Notes: generated by a model not told the origin, from the sequence alone. A stretch of 64,000 nucleotides of DNA from Actinomycetes bacterium (GCA_021811865.1 JAKAQB010000003.1:1-64000), one strand, 5' to 3'; positions 40,191 to 49,020 are shown, numbered from the stretch's first letter. Numbers and translations: made by a program.

Positions 40191-40255
40191 CTACTTGACG
40201 TGAGGGGCCTAGGGTGATTTACTACACAAGAACGACGAGGATCAGATAGATGTAG
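40191..40255 (+). promoter_or_regulatory. Promoter and inverted repeat before the oah-bcr operon
   Basis: TTGACG (-35, 40195-40200), 17-base spacer, TTTACT (-10, 40218-40223). CTACA (40222-40226) overlapping the -10 and TGTAG (40251-40255) form an inverted repeat with 24 bases between the arms. CTACTTGAC (40191-40199) is identical to the -35 region at 25973. Leader of about 60 bases; AAAGGAGAGG (40276-40285) precedes ATG 40290. Confidence 0.65.
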
Positions 40256-40289
40256 CAGCTGACTCGGCGAGAACAAAGGAGAGGCGCCG

Positions 40290-41360
40290 ATGACCTTTGA
40301 GCAGCTACCGCCCGTCGAGTACACCGAGGTGGGCTACGAGAAGGGCGACTGGGTCGCCCGCATCACGATCAAGCGGCCCGAGGCCTACAACGCGTACAGC
40401 ACGCGGACGCTGATCGAGCTGGCTGCTGCGTTCCGCGAGGCGGCCTTCGACGACGAGGTGGCAGTGATCGTCTACACCGGCAGCGGCACCTCGGCGTTCT
40501 GCACCGGCGGTGACGTGAAGGAGTACGAGCGGGTCTACACGAAGTCGCCCCACGACTACTGGAAGTACATGGGACTATTCGGCGCTTACATCGAGAGCAT
40601 CATCAACTCGGGCAAGCCCGTCGTCGCGCGGCTGAACGGCATGGCGGTCGGCGGCGGGAACGAGAGCCACCTGGCTTGCGACCTGTCGATCATGGCCGAG
40701 CACGCCTACATCGGCCAGGTCGGCACGCGCGTCGGCAGCGTCGCCGCCGGAGGTGCGACGCAGTGGCTCCCGATCGTCGTCGGCGACCGCCGGGCGCGTT
40801 GGATCCTGATGCTCAACCGGCCGGTGCCCGCGTACCAGGCGCTCGAGTGGGGCCTCGTGAACGAGGTGGTGCCGTCGGTGACCAAGGACGGCGAGTTCGT
40901 CGTGCAAGCGAGCCCCGAACAGATCAAGAAGGCGCAGAAGGGCGAGGACGGCTACGCGGTCGACCTCGCGAAGCTCGACGAGGCCGTCGACGCGGTCTGC
41001 TCGGACCTCGTCGACAAGTTCCCGGAGTGCACCCGCTACACCAAGCAGCAGACCAACTTCTGGAAGGACCTCGCCTGGCACCAGACGGTCGGCCACGCGC
41101 GGGACTGGCTGAGCACGCACTATGCGAGTTTCGAGCCAATCGAGGGGATGGGAGCCTTTGTCGAGAAGCGCCAGCCCCGCTACCGGGAGCTGCGCGAGCG
41201 AGCGGCTGCGGGCGGTGCGCCGGAGTTCGCGTGGGGCCCGTACACCCAGCAGTGCCCCGACTGCGGGGCGCGGTACCTGCCGGCGAACTTCACCCACTGC
41301 GGGCAGTGCGGCAAGGAGTTGCACCATGCGCCTGAGGGCGACGGGGCGGCGAGGGGGTGA
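40290..41360 (+). CDS. oah: 6-Oxocyclohex-1-ene-1-carbonyl-CoA hydrolase-like protein with C-terminal zinc ribbon
   Basis: Crotonase-fold enzyme of 356 residues. Oah opens the alicyclic ring after benzoyl-CoA reduction. Seen, collinear with remembered Thauera/Geobacter Oah: IVYTGSGTSAFCTGGDVKEY near 71, GKPVVARLNGMAVGGGNESH near 110, IGQVGTRVGSVAAGGATQWL near 143, a long insert near 200-235 and WHQTVGHARDWLS. Residues about 318-345 add a zinc-ribbon motif C-x2-C-x11-C-x2-C, which I do not know from other Oah proteins. Directly precedes bcrCBAD as in Thauera (oah-bcrC-bcrB-bcrA-bcrD). A related enoyl-CoA hydratase cannot be excluded; dch and had are not in the window. Confidence 0.65.
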   Translation: MTFEQLPPVEYTEVGYEKGDWVARITIKRPEAYNAYSTRTLIELAAAFREAAFDDEVAVIVYTGSGTSAFCTGGDVKEYERVYTKSPHDYWKYMGLFGAYIESIINSGKPVVARLNGMAVGGGNESHLACDLSIMAEHAYIGQVGTRVGSVAAGGATQWLPIVVGDRRARWILMLNRPVPAYQALEWGLVNEVVPSVTKDGEFVVQASPEQIKKAQKGEDGYAVDLAKLDEAVDAVCSDLVDKFPECTRYTKQQTNFWKDLAWHQTVGHARDWLSTHYASFEPIEGMGAFVEKRQPRYRELRERAAAGGAPEFAWGPYTQQCPDCGARYLPANFTHCGQCGKELHHAPEGDGAARG

Positions 41361-41361
41361 G

Positions 41362-42534
41362 ATGGACGTGAACCTGCGGGTGCTCGATCCGTACCAGGAG
41401 CTCTCCTTGAAGGAGGCCTTCGCATTCTGCCGCGACCTGGTCGAAGATCCGGATTTCCCGACCGTGCGGCGCTGGCGGCAGGCCGGAGGCAAGGTGGTCG
41501 GCCACTTCCAGGTGTACTTCCCTGAGGAGATCGTCCATGCCGCCGAAGCGTTGCCATTCAAGGTGCGCGGCGCCCCCGTCGAGGCGAGACAGGGCGAGTC
41601 CCACTTCGGCTCGGGCCTCTGCTCGATCCTCAAGACGTCGCTCGAGTTCATTCTCTCCGACCGGCTGCGTCTCGACATGTTCGTCTCTCACCCGATCTGC
41701 GACTCCGCGAGGAACCTCGCGGCCGTGTGGGGGCGCAACGCCGACTACCCCTGCGAGATCCTCTACCTCCCCCAGAACGCGAATTCCCTCCACGCGTCTG
41801 CCTACCTGCGAGGGGAGTACGCGCGGGTCGCGCGGGAGGTCGAGTCGGTCACCGGGCAGGAGATCTCCGACGACGCTCTGCGGCGGTCTCTCGGCGTCTT
41901 CAACGAGAACCGGCGCCTGCTCCGCGAGCTCTACGCGATCAAGCGCGAGACGCCGTGGCTGCTCGCCGTCGACGAGGCGTACGTGCTCGTGGCGGTCGGC
42001 GGCATGATCCCCCGCGAGGAGCACAACGAGCTTCTCTCCTGGTTCCTCCCGCAAATCCGGTCCCGGGAGGCGACGCCGCAGGATCGCATGCGCCTCGTGC
42101 TCGAGGGGGGCTTCTGCGAGCAGCCGCCGCTCGACCTGCTCAACACGATCGCGAAGTTCTCCTACGTGGTCGACGACGACCTCTTGATCGGGCTGCGCTG
42201 GATCACCTCGGACGTCCCTGTCGGCGACGACCCGCTCGCGGACCTCGCCGAGGCCTACCTCGAGCGCTCCTCCTACAGCCCGGTCCAGCATGACCTGCGC
42301 AAGCCCAAGGAGAAGATGCTGATGGAGCGGATCCGCAAGGCCGGTGCCGGGGCGGCGATCATCAGCGCCGCCAAGATGTGCGAGCCGGGCCTGGACGAGG
42401 TTGTCGCCTACGTGAAGGCGCTCGAGGAGGAGAACATCCCCTACTTCGTGAGCGAGTTCGAGGAGCGCATGACCAACTTCGACAACATGCAGATGCAGCT
42501 CGAGACCTTCATCGAGAACCTGGTCTTCGCGTGA
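41362..42534 (+). CDS. bcrC: Benzoyl-CoA reductase (ATP-dependent, class I) subunit C
   Basis: One of two subunits of the catalytic half, which reduces benzoyl-CoA to cyclohexadienoyl-CoA using ferredoxin and ATP. 390 residues, close to the usual 384-390. Seen: KVVGHFQVYFPEEIVHAAEA near 43, Cys in FGSGLCSILKTSLEF near 84, SHPICDSARNLAAVW near 108, and C-terminal ISAAKMCEPGLDEVV and the long ENIPYFVSEFEERM segment, all features of the BcrC/BadD/BzdN group of the HgdB superfamily. ATG 41362 is one base after the oah stop. Oxygen-sensitive enzyme in all known cases. Confidence 0.85.
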   Translation: MDVNLRVLDPYQELSLKEAFAFCRDLVEDPDFPTVRRWRQAGGKVVGHFQVYFPEEIVHAAEALPFKVRGAPVEARQGESHFGSGLCSILKTSLEFILSDRLRLDMFVSHPICDSARNLAAVWGRNADYPCEILYLPQNANSLHASAYLRGEYARVAREVESVTGQEISDDALRRSLGVFNENRRLLRELYAIKRETPWLLAVDEAYVLVAVGGMIPREEHNELLSWFLPQIRSREATPQDRMRLVLEGGFCEQPPLDLLNTIAKFSYVVDDDLLIGLRWITSDVPVGDDPLADLAEAYLERSSYSPVQHDLRKPKEKMLMERIRKAGAGAAIISAAKMCEPGLDEVVAYVKALEEENIPYFVSEFEERMTNFDNMQMQLETFIENLVFA

Positions 42535-42545
42535 TTGGAGGTACG

Positions 42546-43904
42546 GTGTCCACGACTGAAGCGCCTGTGTCCGCCGCTGGTGGCCGGTCAGCGGACGCGC
42601 CCGGCGTGCCGCTCGTCGGCCGGGGCAACAAGGAAGGCAACCGCCTCTTTCGGGAGTGGTTCAAGGAGCTGACGACGGCGCCCGAGCGCGGCGAGAAGTC
42701 TGCCTACGTCTTCGTAATGGGAAGCATGGCCGAGCTCCTCCGGGTTTTCGACTTCCACACCATCTTCCCGGAGGTGAATGGGCTCCAGACGGCGGTACGC
42801 CACGTGGCGGATGACTACATCGCCCAGGCCGAGGACTACGGGTACTCGACCGACGTGTGTGGGTACGTGAAGGCTGACGTCGGCCTGCAGCTCCGGGGCG
42901 GGGTCCACCCGATGGGGACGATCCCTCCCCCGGCGCTCTCGGTGTACACGAACGCCTGCAACACCTACATCAAGTGGGCGGAGATCTGGGAGCGCCTCTA
43001 CCATGTGCCCATCTTTACCCTCGACATCCCCGGCACGCGCCGAGCGGGGGGCCAGACCTGGCACGGCAGCGTCGACTTCGCCAACGACCTGCGCTACGTG
43101 CAGGGCCAGATCGAGGAGCTCATCGGCGTTTGCGAGGCCGTCTCCGGCAAGCGCTTCGACATCGACAAGCTCCGGGGGATCATGGCCAACGCGAACCGCA
43201 TGAGCCGGGCGTGGAAGAAGGTCATCGAGCTCAACAAGGCCGTTCCCGCGGTCTACAACGCGGTGACGGACGGGACGGTCTACCTCGGCATGGTGAACGG
43301 CTTTCGCGGCCGGGAGGAGGGCGCCCGCTACTTCGAGGACGTCGTCGAGGAGCTCGAGTACAAGGCGACGAAAGGCATCGGCACCCCGTTCGAGGAGAAG
43401 TACCGCCTCGTGTTCGCCGGGGTGCCCTGCTACCCGATCTTTCGGCGCTTCGGGGAGATGTTCAGCGAGTGGGGCGGGACCTTCGTCGGCTCGACCTACC
43501 TGTGGTTCGCCTCGGGCGGGTCGAACATGGGCTTCGAGTACGACCTCGACCGTCCGCTCGAGAGCCTGGCGGAGGGCACGCTCGTCACGGTGCGCGACGC
43601 GATGGACTCGATGTTCTACTCGAACACCGTCCTTGCCGACATGATCGAGCCCTTCAGGATCGACGGCGTCGTTTACCACCCGATCAAGTCATGCCGCACG
43701 GTCTCGACCGGGCTTGCGGATAGCCGGCGGGCGATCATGGAGCAGACGGAGGCGGCCACCCTCTTCATCGAGTCTGACCACATGGACAAGCGGGCCGTAT
43801 CCGAGGCCCAGCTGAAGAACCGCATTGACGCGTTCTTCGAGGGCCTCGCGTCGAGGCGCCAGCGCAGGGCCCTCGGGCCGGACCAGCAGGGAACGGAGGG
43901 CTGA
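42546..43904 (+). CDS. bcrB: Benzoyl-CoA reductase (class I) subunit B
   Basis: Second catalytic-half subunit, 452 residues against about 440 in Thauera. Seen: [17 protein letters not shown] near 27, [27 protein letters not shown] near 100 with a candidate cluster Cys, [14 protein letters not shown] near 138, [17 protein letters not shown] near 297 and [20 protein letters not shown] near 375. Pattern agrees with BcrB/BadE/BzdO. GTG 42546 has a short gap of 11 bases from bcrC. Together with BcrC it binds benzoyl-CoA and the double-cubane-type or paired [4Fe-4S] clusters. Confidence 0.85.
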   Translation: MSTTEAPVSAAGGRSADAPGVPLVGRGNKEGNRLFREWFKELTTAPERGEKSAYVFVMGSMAELLRVFDFHTIFPEVNGLQTAVRHVADDYIAQAEDYGYSTDVCGYVKADVGLQLRGGVHPMGTIPPPALSVYTNACNTYIKWAEIWERLYHVPIFTLDIPGTRRAGGQTWHGSVDFANDLRYVQGQIEELIGVCEAVSGKRFDIDKLRGIMANANRMSRAWKKVIELNKAVPAVYNAVTDGTVYLGMVNGFRGREEGARYFEDVVEELEYKATKGIGTPFEEKYRLVFAGVPCYPIFRRFGEMFSEWGGTFVGSTYLWFASGGSNMGFEYDLDRPLESLAEGTLVTVRDAMDSMFYSNTVLADMIEPFRIDGVVYHPIKSCRTVSTGLADSRRAIMEQTEAATLFIESDHMDKRAVSEAQLKNRIDAFFEGLASRRQRRALGPDQQGTEG

Positions 43905-43909
43905 GACCG

Positions 43910-44734
43910 ATGGCATACGCGGCTGGAGTGGACGTCGGCTCGACGCAGACCAAGGCCGTCATCATCGACGACGACTTGGACATCGTCGGGCGGTCGCTCG
44001 TCGACACGGGCGCGAGCGTCACCCTCGCGGCGCAGAACGCCTACCAGGCGGCCGTGCGCGACGCCGACATCCACGAGGAGGAGGAGGGCGTCGGCTTCAT
44101 CGTTGGGACGGGCTACGGGCGCTACAAGGTCACCTTCGGCGACGCGCAGACGACTGAGATCTCCTGTCACGGGCGCGGCGCCGTCCACATGTTCCCGAGC
44201 ACGCGCACGGTGGTCGACATGGGCGGGCAGGACACCAAGGCGATCCGTGTCAGCCCCACCGGGGAGATCCTCGACTTCGTGATGAATGACAAATGCGCGG
44301 CCGGCACGGGGCGCTTCCTCGGCGCGGCGGCGACGGCGCTCGACATCCCCCTCGGCGAGCTCGGCCCGATCGCGCTGCAGTCCGAGCGGCCGGTGAAGAT
44401 CTCGACCACGTGCACGGTGTTCGCCGACTCGGAGATCCTCGCGTGGCTCGGCAAGGGCAAGAAGGTCGAGGACATCCTTATGGGGGTGCACCGCTCGGTC
44501 GTCTCGCGCTCCCTCAGCCTGATGCGGCGCGTGGGGATCGAGCAGGAGGTGACCTTCACCGGCGGCGTGGCCAACAACCTCGGCATGGTCGAGGTGCTCA
44601 ACGAGGCGCTGGGCTTCGGGGTGAACGTCAGCTCCGAGTCGCACTACATGGGCGCTCTCGGCGCCGCCCTCTTCGCGATGGACCGCGTCATCGCCGGGCG
44701 CAGCCCGGCCGGCTTCTCGGAGGCGACGTCATGA
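43910..44734 (+). CDS. bcrA: Benzoyl-CoA reductase (class I) ASKHA ATPase subunit, first copy
   Basis: ATP-hydrolysing electron-activating subunit of 274 residues. Seen: phosphate-1 loop [13 protein letters not shown] at 7-19, [10 protein letters not shown], phosphate-2 [10 protein letters not shown] near 103, cluster-ligand Cys in [12 protein letters not shown] near 125 and [11 protein letters not shown] near 163 (each subunit of the dimer gives two Cys to one bridging [4Fe-4S]), and [11 protein letters not shown] near 217. Thauera BcrA is about 49 kDa from memory; this one is only about 29 kDa, as in the Azoarcus (Bzd) type. Letter A or D is given by gene order only. Confidence 0.75.
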   Translation: MAYAAGVDVGSTQTKAVIIDDDLDIVGRSLVDTGASVTLAAQNAYQAAVRDADIHEEEEGVGFIVGTGYGRYKVTFGDAQTTEISCHGRGAVHMFPSTRTVVDMGGQDTKAIRVSPTGEILDFVMNDKCAAGTGRFLGAAATALDIPLGELGPIALQSERPVKISTTCTVFADSEILAWLGKGKKVEDILMGVHRSVVSRSLSLMRRVGIEQEVTFTGGVANNLGMVEVLNEALGFGVNVSSESHYMGALGAALFAMDRVIAGRSPAGFSEATS

Positions 44735-45579
44735 GCATCACCGCGGGTATCGACGTCGGATCGACCTACACCAAGGTGGTCGTGAGCAGGGACGGCGAGA
44801 TCGTAGGCCAGTCGCTCGTCCGCTCCGGCTACAAGCCGGGCGAGGCGGCGGAGGCGGCGTACGAGCTCGCCTGCGCCGGCGCGGGCGTCGAGCGTGGGCG
44901 GGTCGACTACGTTGTCGCCACCGGCTACGGGCGGTTCCAGGTCCCCTTCAGCCAGGTCACGGCGACCGAGCTCACGGCCGCCGCCTGGGGGTGCCGCGCG
45001 CTCTACCCCGGGACGCAGACGATCCTCGACGTCGGGGGCCAGTCGGTGAAGGCCTCGCGCATCGACGAGGCGGGACGGGTGAAGTCCTTCCGCCTGAACG
45101 AGAAGTGCGCGGCGGGGACCGGGGCCTTTCTCGAGAAGACGGCCCGCTACATGGGCTACGAGACCGAGGAGATCGGCCCGCTCGCCGCAACGTCGAACGA
45201 GGCGGTCGCCATATCGGGCGTGTGCACTGTCTTCGCCGAGGCCGAGGTGATCAACCACCTCTCCCAGGGGATCCCTCCAGCAGACATCATGCACGGCGCC
45301 ATCATCTCGCTCGTGGGCAAGTCCGTGCAGCTGATGAAGCGCGTGAAGATGGAGCCCGAGTACACCCTCATCGGCGGGATCATGCGCTACCCGACGATGG
45401 TGAAGGCCGTGAGGTCCCAGCTGAAGGTGGACGTGAACGTCCCCGAGGGCGACCTCGTGCAGCTCGTCGCGGCCCTCGGCGCAGCCACCCTCGCCGCCCA
45501 CCAGGCCCGCAAGATCGCCGAGGGACGGGCCGCTGGCGGCACAAGGCCGTCGGTGCCGCTCGCGGCGAGCGCCTCCTGA
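44731..45579 (+). CDS. bcrD: Benzoyl-CoA reductase (class I) ASKHA ATPase subunit, second copy
   Basis: 282-residue partner of the preceding subunit; a pair of unlike ASKHA subunits distinguishes benzoyl-CoA reductases from 2-hydroxyacyl-CoA dehydratases, whose activator is a single gene. Seen: [13 protein letters not shown] at 7-19, [24 protein letters not shown] near 100, Cys in [12 protein letters not shown] near 124 and [11 protein letters not shown] near 164, [11 protein letters not shown] near 220. ATG overlaps the previous stop (ATGA). Completes the four-gene set needed for the enzyme. Confidence 0.8.
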   Translation: MSITAGIDVGSTYTKVVVSRDGEIVGQSLVRSGYKPGEAAEAAYELACAGAGVERGRVDYVVATGYGRFQVPFSQVTATELTAAAWGCRALYPGTQTILDVGGQSVKASRIDEAGRVKSFRLNEKCAAGTGAFLEKTARYMGYETEEIGPLAATSNEAVAISGVCTVFAEAEVINHLSQGIPPADIMHGAIISLVGKSVQLMKRVKMEPEYTLIGGIMRYPTMVKAVRSQLKVDVNVPEGDLVQLVAALGAATLAAHQARKIAEGRAAGGTRPSVPLAASAS

Positions 45580-45583
45580 AGCG

Positions 45584-45850
45584 GTGGGTGTCGTGGGCGT
45601 CGAGCACGCCGCCCCGCCCGCCGGCGCGGCGGCGGAGGAGCTCGAGGCGGCGGGTTGGGTGCGGCGGTTCGAGGCCGACACGGCAAGGCTCGAGGAGGTC
45701 GTGGAGCTGTACACCTCGCTCGGCTGCGAGGTCACGATCAGGGCTCTCGAGCCGCAGAGCTTTGCGCCGGAGTGCGCGGGCTGCGCGCTCACGGCGTGCG
45801 CCCGCTACGTAGAGGTGTACACGCGCCTGCAGGCACGCGGCGGCGCCTGA
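45584..45850 (+). CDS. Small Cys-containing protein of unknown function in the bcr operon
   Basis: 88 residues, not recognised. Seen: an Ala-rich start, WVRRFEADTARLEEVVELYT helix, LGCEVTIRALEP strand, then a Cys motif PECAGCALTACARYVEVYTR with C-x2-C-x4-C spacing, suited to metal or thiol chemistry. GTG 45584 begins 4 bases after bcrD; GTG 45593 is an alternative. Strict position between bcrD and a hemerythrin suggests a role in assembly, protection or regulation of the reductase (inference). Confidence 0.6.
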   Translation: MGVVGVEHAAPPAGAAAEELEAAGWVRRFEADTARLEEVVELYTSLGCEVTIRALEPQSFAPECAGCALTACARYVEVYTRLQARGGA

Positions 45851-45900
45851 GGTCCCGAGCGTCGCGTCGGCGACGGGGCATGACGACGAGAGGACGGACG

Positions 45901-46308
45901 ATGCCGAGCGACCTCTTGCAGCTGATCGACCAGCTGGAGCGCGAGCACGCCGAGGTGCGGGCCGCGCTCGGCGCGCTCGGCGTCCTCGCCGAGGCAGAAG
46001 ATGCAGCCGGCATCGCGGCGGCGCTGCCAGGCTTGGCCGCCGTCCTCGCCGCCGGGCTCGACGCTCACAGCGGCGCCGAGGACGAGACGCTCTTTCCTGC
46101 CGTTGCCTACGAGATCGGCGAGGGCGTGACCGAGGCGTTCGCCGCCGAGCACGTGGAGATCCTCGCGCTGCGCGACGAGCTCTACCGGGGCGGCGACGGC
46201 GCCCCGGCAACTTGCCGGGGCCTGCGCGCTCTGCTCGAATCTCACATGGACAGGGAGGAACTGGTCCTGTTTCCGAGCGTCCGGGAGCTGCTCGGCGAGA
46301 GGTCCTAG
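45901..46308 (+). CDS. Hemerythrin-like (HHE) protein
   Basis: 135-residue four-helix protein of the hemerythrin HHE group, which binds oxygen or senses it with a di-iron centre. Seen: His in LEREHAEV near 15, DAHSGAEDETLFP near 59 (H and E ligands), EHVEILALRDEL near 83 and SHMDREELVLFPSV near 116 (H and E ligands); together a near-complete ligand set. ATG 45901 follows GAGAGGACGG; ATG 45880 is an alternative. In an operon with an oxygen-sensitive benzoyl-CoA reductase it could trap or sense oxygen (inference). Confidence 0.8.
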   Translation: MPSDLLQLIDQLEREHAEVRAALGALGVLAEAEDAAGIAAALPGLAAVLAAGLDAHSGAEDETLFPAVAYEIGEGVTEAFAAEHVEILALRDELYRGGDGAPATCRGLRALLESHMDREELVLFPSVRELLGERS

Positions 46309-46341
46309 TGGTAGCAAGCGCCTAGTGGTGGTGGTAGCAAG
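46304..46341 (+). repeat. Imperfect direct repeat between hemerythrin and ligase genes
   Basis: CCTAGTGGTAGCAAG (46304-46318) recurs as CCTAGTGGTGGTGGTAGCAAG (46321-46341), the second copy expanded by two GTG units. The first copy contains the hemerythrin stop codon. Looks like a small tandem duplication; the second copy ends in the ribosome site of the ligase. Confidence 0.6.
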
Positions 46342-46352
46342 GAGGAGCTGCG

Positions 46353-47924
46353 GTGCCCGAAGCGTTCAATGCGAGCGTGTACCTGGTCGACCGCCACGTC
46401 GAGGCGGGCGCCGGGGCCCGCGTGGCCATCCGCTGCCAGGAGGGCGGGCTCGCCTACGAGGACCTGCTCGCACGTGTCTGCGACGCCGCGTCGGGGCTGG
46501 CCGCGCTCGGCGTACGGCCCGAGGAGCGGGTGATGCTCGTCATGGGCGACGGGCCCGAGCTCGTCGCCGCCTTCCTCGGGGCGATGCGCCTCGGCGCGGT
46601 GCCGGTCCCGGTGAACACGATGCTCACCGCCGCGGACCTCACGAAGCTCGCGGAGAACAGCCGGGCGCGCGTCGCGGTCACGAGCGACCCGTTCGCGGCG
46701 AAGGCGGCCGAGATGGCCGACGCGGCCCCCGAGATCGTGCACCTCGTCGTGGCGGGAGAGTCGCTGCCGGTTCTCGACGCCGCCGAGGTGCACGCCTGGA
46801 CCGACGTGCTGGCCGGTGACGGCGGCTTCAGGCCGCCCTACCCGACCTGGGACGAGTCGCCCGGCTTCTGGCTCTACACCTCGGGGACGACGGGCCGCCA
46901 GCGGGGCGCCATCCACCGTCACATCGACTTGAAGGTGACGGTCGAGACCTACGCCGACACCGTCCTGTGCCTCGACCCCGACGAGCGCTGCTTTTCGATC
47001 GCCAAGCTCTTCTTCGCTTACGGGCTCGGCAACGGGCTGACCTTCCCGCTGGCCGCTGGCGCGACCGCGGTGCTCGACTCGAGCCTTGCGACGCCGGCCT
47101 CGGTCCTCGAGACGCTCCGCCTCCACGAGCCGACGCTCTTCTTCGGCGTCCCCACCTTCTACGGCGCGCTGCTCGCCTCCGACCTTCCTGACGACGCGTT
47201 CAAGAGCGTGCGCTACGGGGTGTCGGCCGGCGAGCCGCTGCCGGCGCCTCTATTCCACCGGTTCAAGGACCGCTTCGGCGTCGAGATCCTCGATGGGATC
47301 GGCTCCACCGAGGCGCTGCACATCTTCATCTCGAACAAGCCCGGGCTGATCCGGCCCGGCACCACGGGCACGCCCGTCGACGGCTACGACCTGCGTCTTC
47401 TCGACGACGGCGGCAACGTCCTCGAGGGGGCGGCCGCCGGCCACCTCGAGCTGCGCGGCGACTCTATCGCCATCGGCTACTGGTGCGACGCGGCGAGCAC
47501 GCGTTGGTCCTTCCGGGGCGACTGGCTGCACACGGGTGACGTCTATGCACGCTCCGAGGACGGCTACTACACCTACCTGTCACGCTCGGACGACATGATC
47601 AAGGCTGGTGGCATCTGGGTGTCGCCGACAGAGGTGGAGTCGGTGCTGCTCGAGTACCCTGGCGTCCTCGAGGCGGCGGTCGTCGGCCTCCCCGACGAGG
47701 AGGGTCTCGAGAAGCCCGCGGCGTTCGTCGTCCCGCTGCCGGGCGAGGAGATCGAACCCGACGAGGTCACCGAGTTCTGCAAGGGTCGCCTCGCACCCTT
47801 CAAGCGGCCGCGCAGTGTCGTGGTGACCGGCGAGCTGCCGAAGACGGCGACGGGGAAGATCCAGCGCTTCAAGCTGCGCGCACTCGCCCTGCCTGAGGAG
47901 GCACCGCCGCCACCCGCGCTCTGA
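46353..47924 (+). CDS. Benzoate-CoA ligase
   Basis: AMP-forming ligase making benzoyl-CoA, 523 residues. Seen: FNASVYLVDRHVEAGAGARVA at the N-terminus (typical start of the benzoate-CoA ligase family), LYTSGTTGRQRGAIHRHIDL near 172, FSIAKLFFAYGLGNGLTFPL near 210, GIGSTEALHIFISN near 312, TGDVYARSEDGYYTYLSRSDD near 395 and C-terminal LPKTATGKIQRFKLR. GTG 46353 follows AAGGAGGAGC. As last gene of the oah-bcr operon it provides the reductase substrate, and the same product feeds BoxB across the regulator gene. C-terminal Lys in the TGK motif is a potential acetylation target of the Pat-like protein. Confidence 0.85.
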   Translation: MPEAFNASVYLVDRHVEAGAGARVAIRCQEGGLAYEDLLARVCDAASGLAALGVRPEERVMLVMGDGPELVAAFLGAMRLGAVPVPVNTMLTAADLTKLAENSRARVAVTSDPFAAKAAEMADAAPEIVHLVVAGESLPVLDAAEVHAWTDVLAGDGGFRPPYPTWDESPGFWLYTSGTTGRQRGAIHRHIDLKVTVETYADTVLCLDPDERCFSIAKLFFAYGLGNGLTFPLAAGATAVLDSSLATPASVLETLRLHEPTLFFGVPTFYGALLASDLPDDAFKSVRYGVSAGEPLPAPLFHRFKDRFGVEILDGIGSTEALHIFISNKPGLIRPGTTGTPVDGYDLRLLDDGGNVLEGAAAGHLELRGDSIAIGYWCDAASTRWSFRGDWLHTGDVYARSEDGYYTYLSRSDDMIKAGGIWVSPTEVESVLLEYPGVLEAAVVGLPDEEGLEKPAAFVVPLPGEEIEPDEVTEFCKGRLAPFKRPRSVVVTGELPKTATGKIQRFKLRALALPEEAPPPPAL

Positions 47925-47942
47925 ATCCCCCGCGCGCAGCCC

Positions 47943-48932
47943 TCAGGAACCCTTCGGCCTCCCCCCGCGCCGCTCGGCGTGACCGGCCCTGTGCGTCCCC
48001 CCCTCCTCGAACCACGCGCACGCCTGCGCCGAGAGCTCGCGGTGCAGCTGCTGGAACAGCGCGTGAGCGCGGCGGCCGGGCCAGTCGTGCGGCAGGAGCG
48101 AGGTGGGCAGCCCCGGGTCGGTGAAGGGGAACTTCCTCCACTCGTGGACGATGCGCGTGTTCACAGTGAACGCGAGCGAGGCGTCCGTCTCCGCCGCAGC
48201 GGCGAACTCTGTGATGAAGGCTCGGTAGTGCCGCTCGAGCTCCACGAGGTCCCACGCGTCCCGCACGACGGTGCGCGCGTCGCTCAGGCCGCCGAGCTCG
48301 GTGACGAAGCTGACGAGGCGGCTCGGGCGCTCGAGCCCGTCGAAGATCGACTCGACGACGGCATGGCGCCCGCTGTCGGGCGAGAGCCATACCCCCTGGC
48401 CGAGCGACCCGAAACTCGCCCACGCGAGCCGGGTCCGCAGGACATTGCGGTCGGCGCGCCGCTCCTCGGGGATCGAGATCACGAGCACCAGCCACTTGCC
48501 GTCCCAGTCCCCGCGCGTTGGGTCGAAGGCGTAGATGCGTGCCGAGCCCTCGGCGAGCAGCATCGTGCCCCGCTCGGTGAGACGCCAGCGCGCCTCTCGG
48601 CCGACGCGCTCGCTCGTCAGCCAGCCCGCCTTCGCTGCTCGGGAGAGGGCCTGGCGGGCGGCCTTGTCCTCGATGCCGAAAAGCGCGAGGGATTCGAGGA
48701 GCGTCGAGGTCCACACCGTGCCGCCGCGGGGCAGGACGTACTCGCCGAGCACGGTGAGCAGGAGGGAGCGGGCGCTCTGGCTCCCCTGGAGGGACCGCCG
48801 CTCGGGCTTGAGTGGCACGGACCACGGTGCTGGCGGGCCGTGGTCGCCCGGCTCGTCGCAGCCGCGGGCTGCCGGCAGCGGGGCGAGCGCTGCTGCGGGG
48901 AACAGGGGCGTGCTAAAGCACGACCTCTTCAT
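47943..48932 (-). CDS. PaaX-like transcriptional regulator
   Basis: Repressor family responding to aryl-CoA (phenylacetyl-CoA in PaaX). Seen: a winged-helix N-terminal domain (SLLLTVLGEYVLPRGGTVWT, LLESLALFGIEDKAARQALS, RAAKAGWLTSERVGREARW), central DWDGKWLVLVISIPEERRADR and the PaaX C-terminal domain up to SAQACAWF. ATG 48932 is proposed, giving 329 residues; GTG 48971 would add 13, and homology begins only about 40 residues in. Divergent from boxC, thus probably controlling the box operon with benzoyl-CoA or a similar CoA ester as effector (inference). It converges with the ligase end, 18 bases apart. Confidence 0.75.
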   Translation of the reverse strand: MKRSCFSTPLFPAAALAPLPAARGCDEPGDHGPPAPWSVPLKPERRSLQGSQSARSLLLTVLGEYVLPRGGTVWTSTLLESLALFGIEDKAARQALSRAAKAGWLTSERVGREARWRLTERGTMLLAEGSARIYAFDPTRGDWDGKWLVLVISIPEERRADRNVLRTRLAWASFGSLGQGVWLSPDSGRHAVVESIFDGLERPSRLVSFVTELGGLSDARTVVRDAWDLVELERHYRAFITEFAAAAETDASLAFTVNTRIVHEWRKFPFTDPGLPTSLLPHDWPGRRAHALFQQLHRELSAQACAWFEEGGTHRAGHAERRGGRPKGS

Positions 48933-48970
48933 CTGGTCATCCGGCCGCCCAGCGGGCAGAGACAGGTCCA

Positions 48971-49020
48971 CTACGTCAACACCATACTATGCTAGCACAA
49001 CGAGCGTCTGAACTCTGTAG
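48971..49020. promoter_or_regulatory. Divergent promoter/operator region between paaX-like gene and boxC
   Basis: Contains CTACGTCAA (48971-48979; the minus strand reads TTGACGTAG, a good -35), TACTAT (48985-48990, possible + strand -10), the palindrome TGCTAGCA (48989-48996) and GTAG (49017-49020). TGCTA and TAGCA also form the symmetric element at 10445. The paaX-like product is the obvious candidate binder. No clear + strand -35 was found. Confidence 0.45.

Noticed and set aside
41362..45579. Reading these four genes as a 2-hydroxyacyl-CoA dehydratase with activator
   Set aside because: Two different ASKHA subunits, the oah-like gene upstream and a benzoate-CoA ligase in the same operon fit benzoyl-CoA reductase better; dehydratases use one activator gene.
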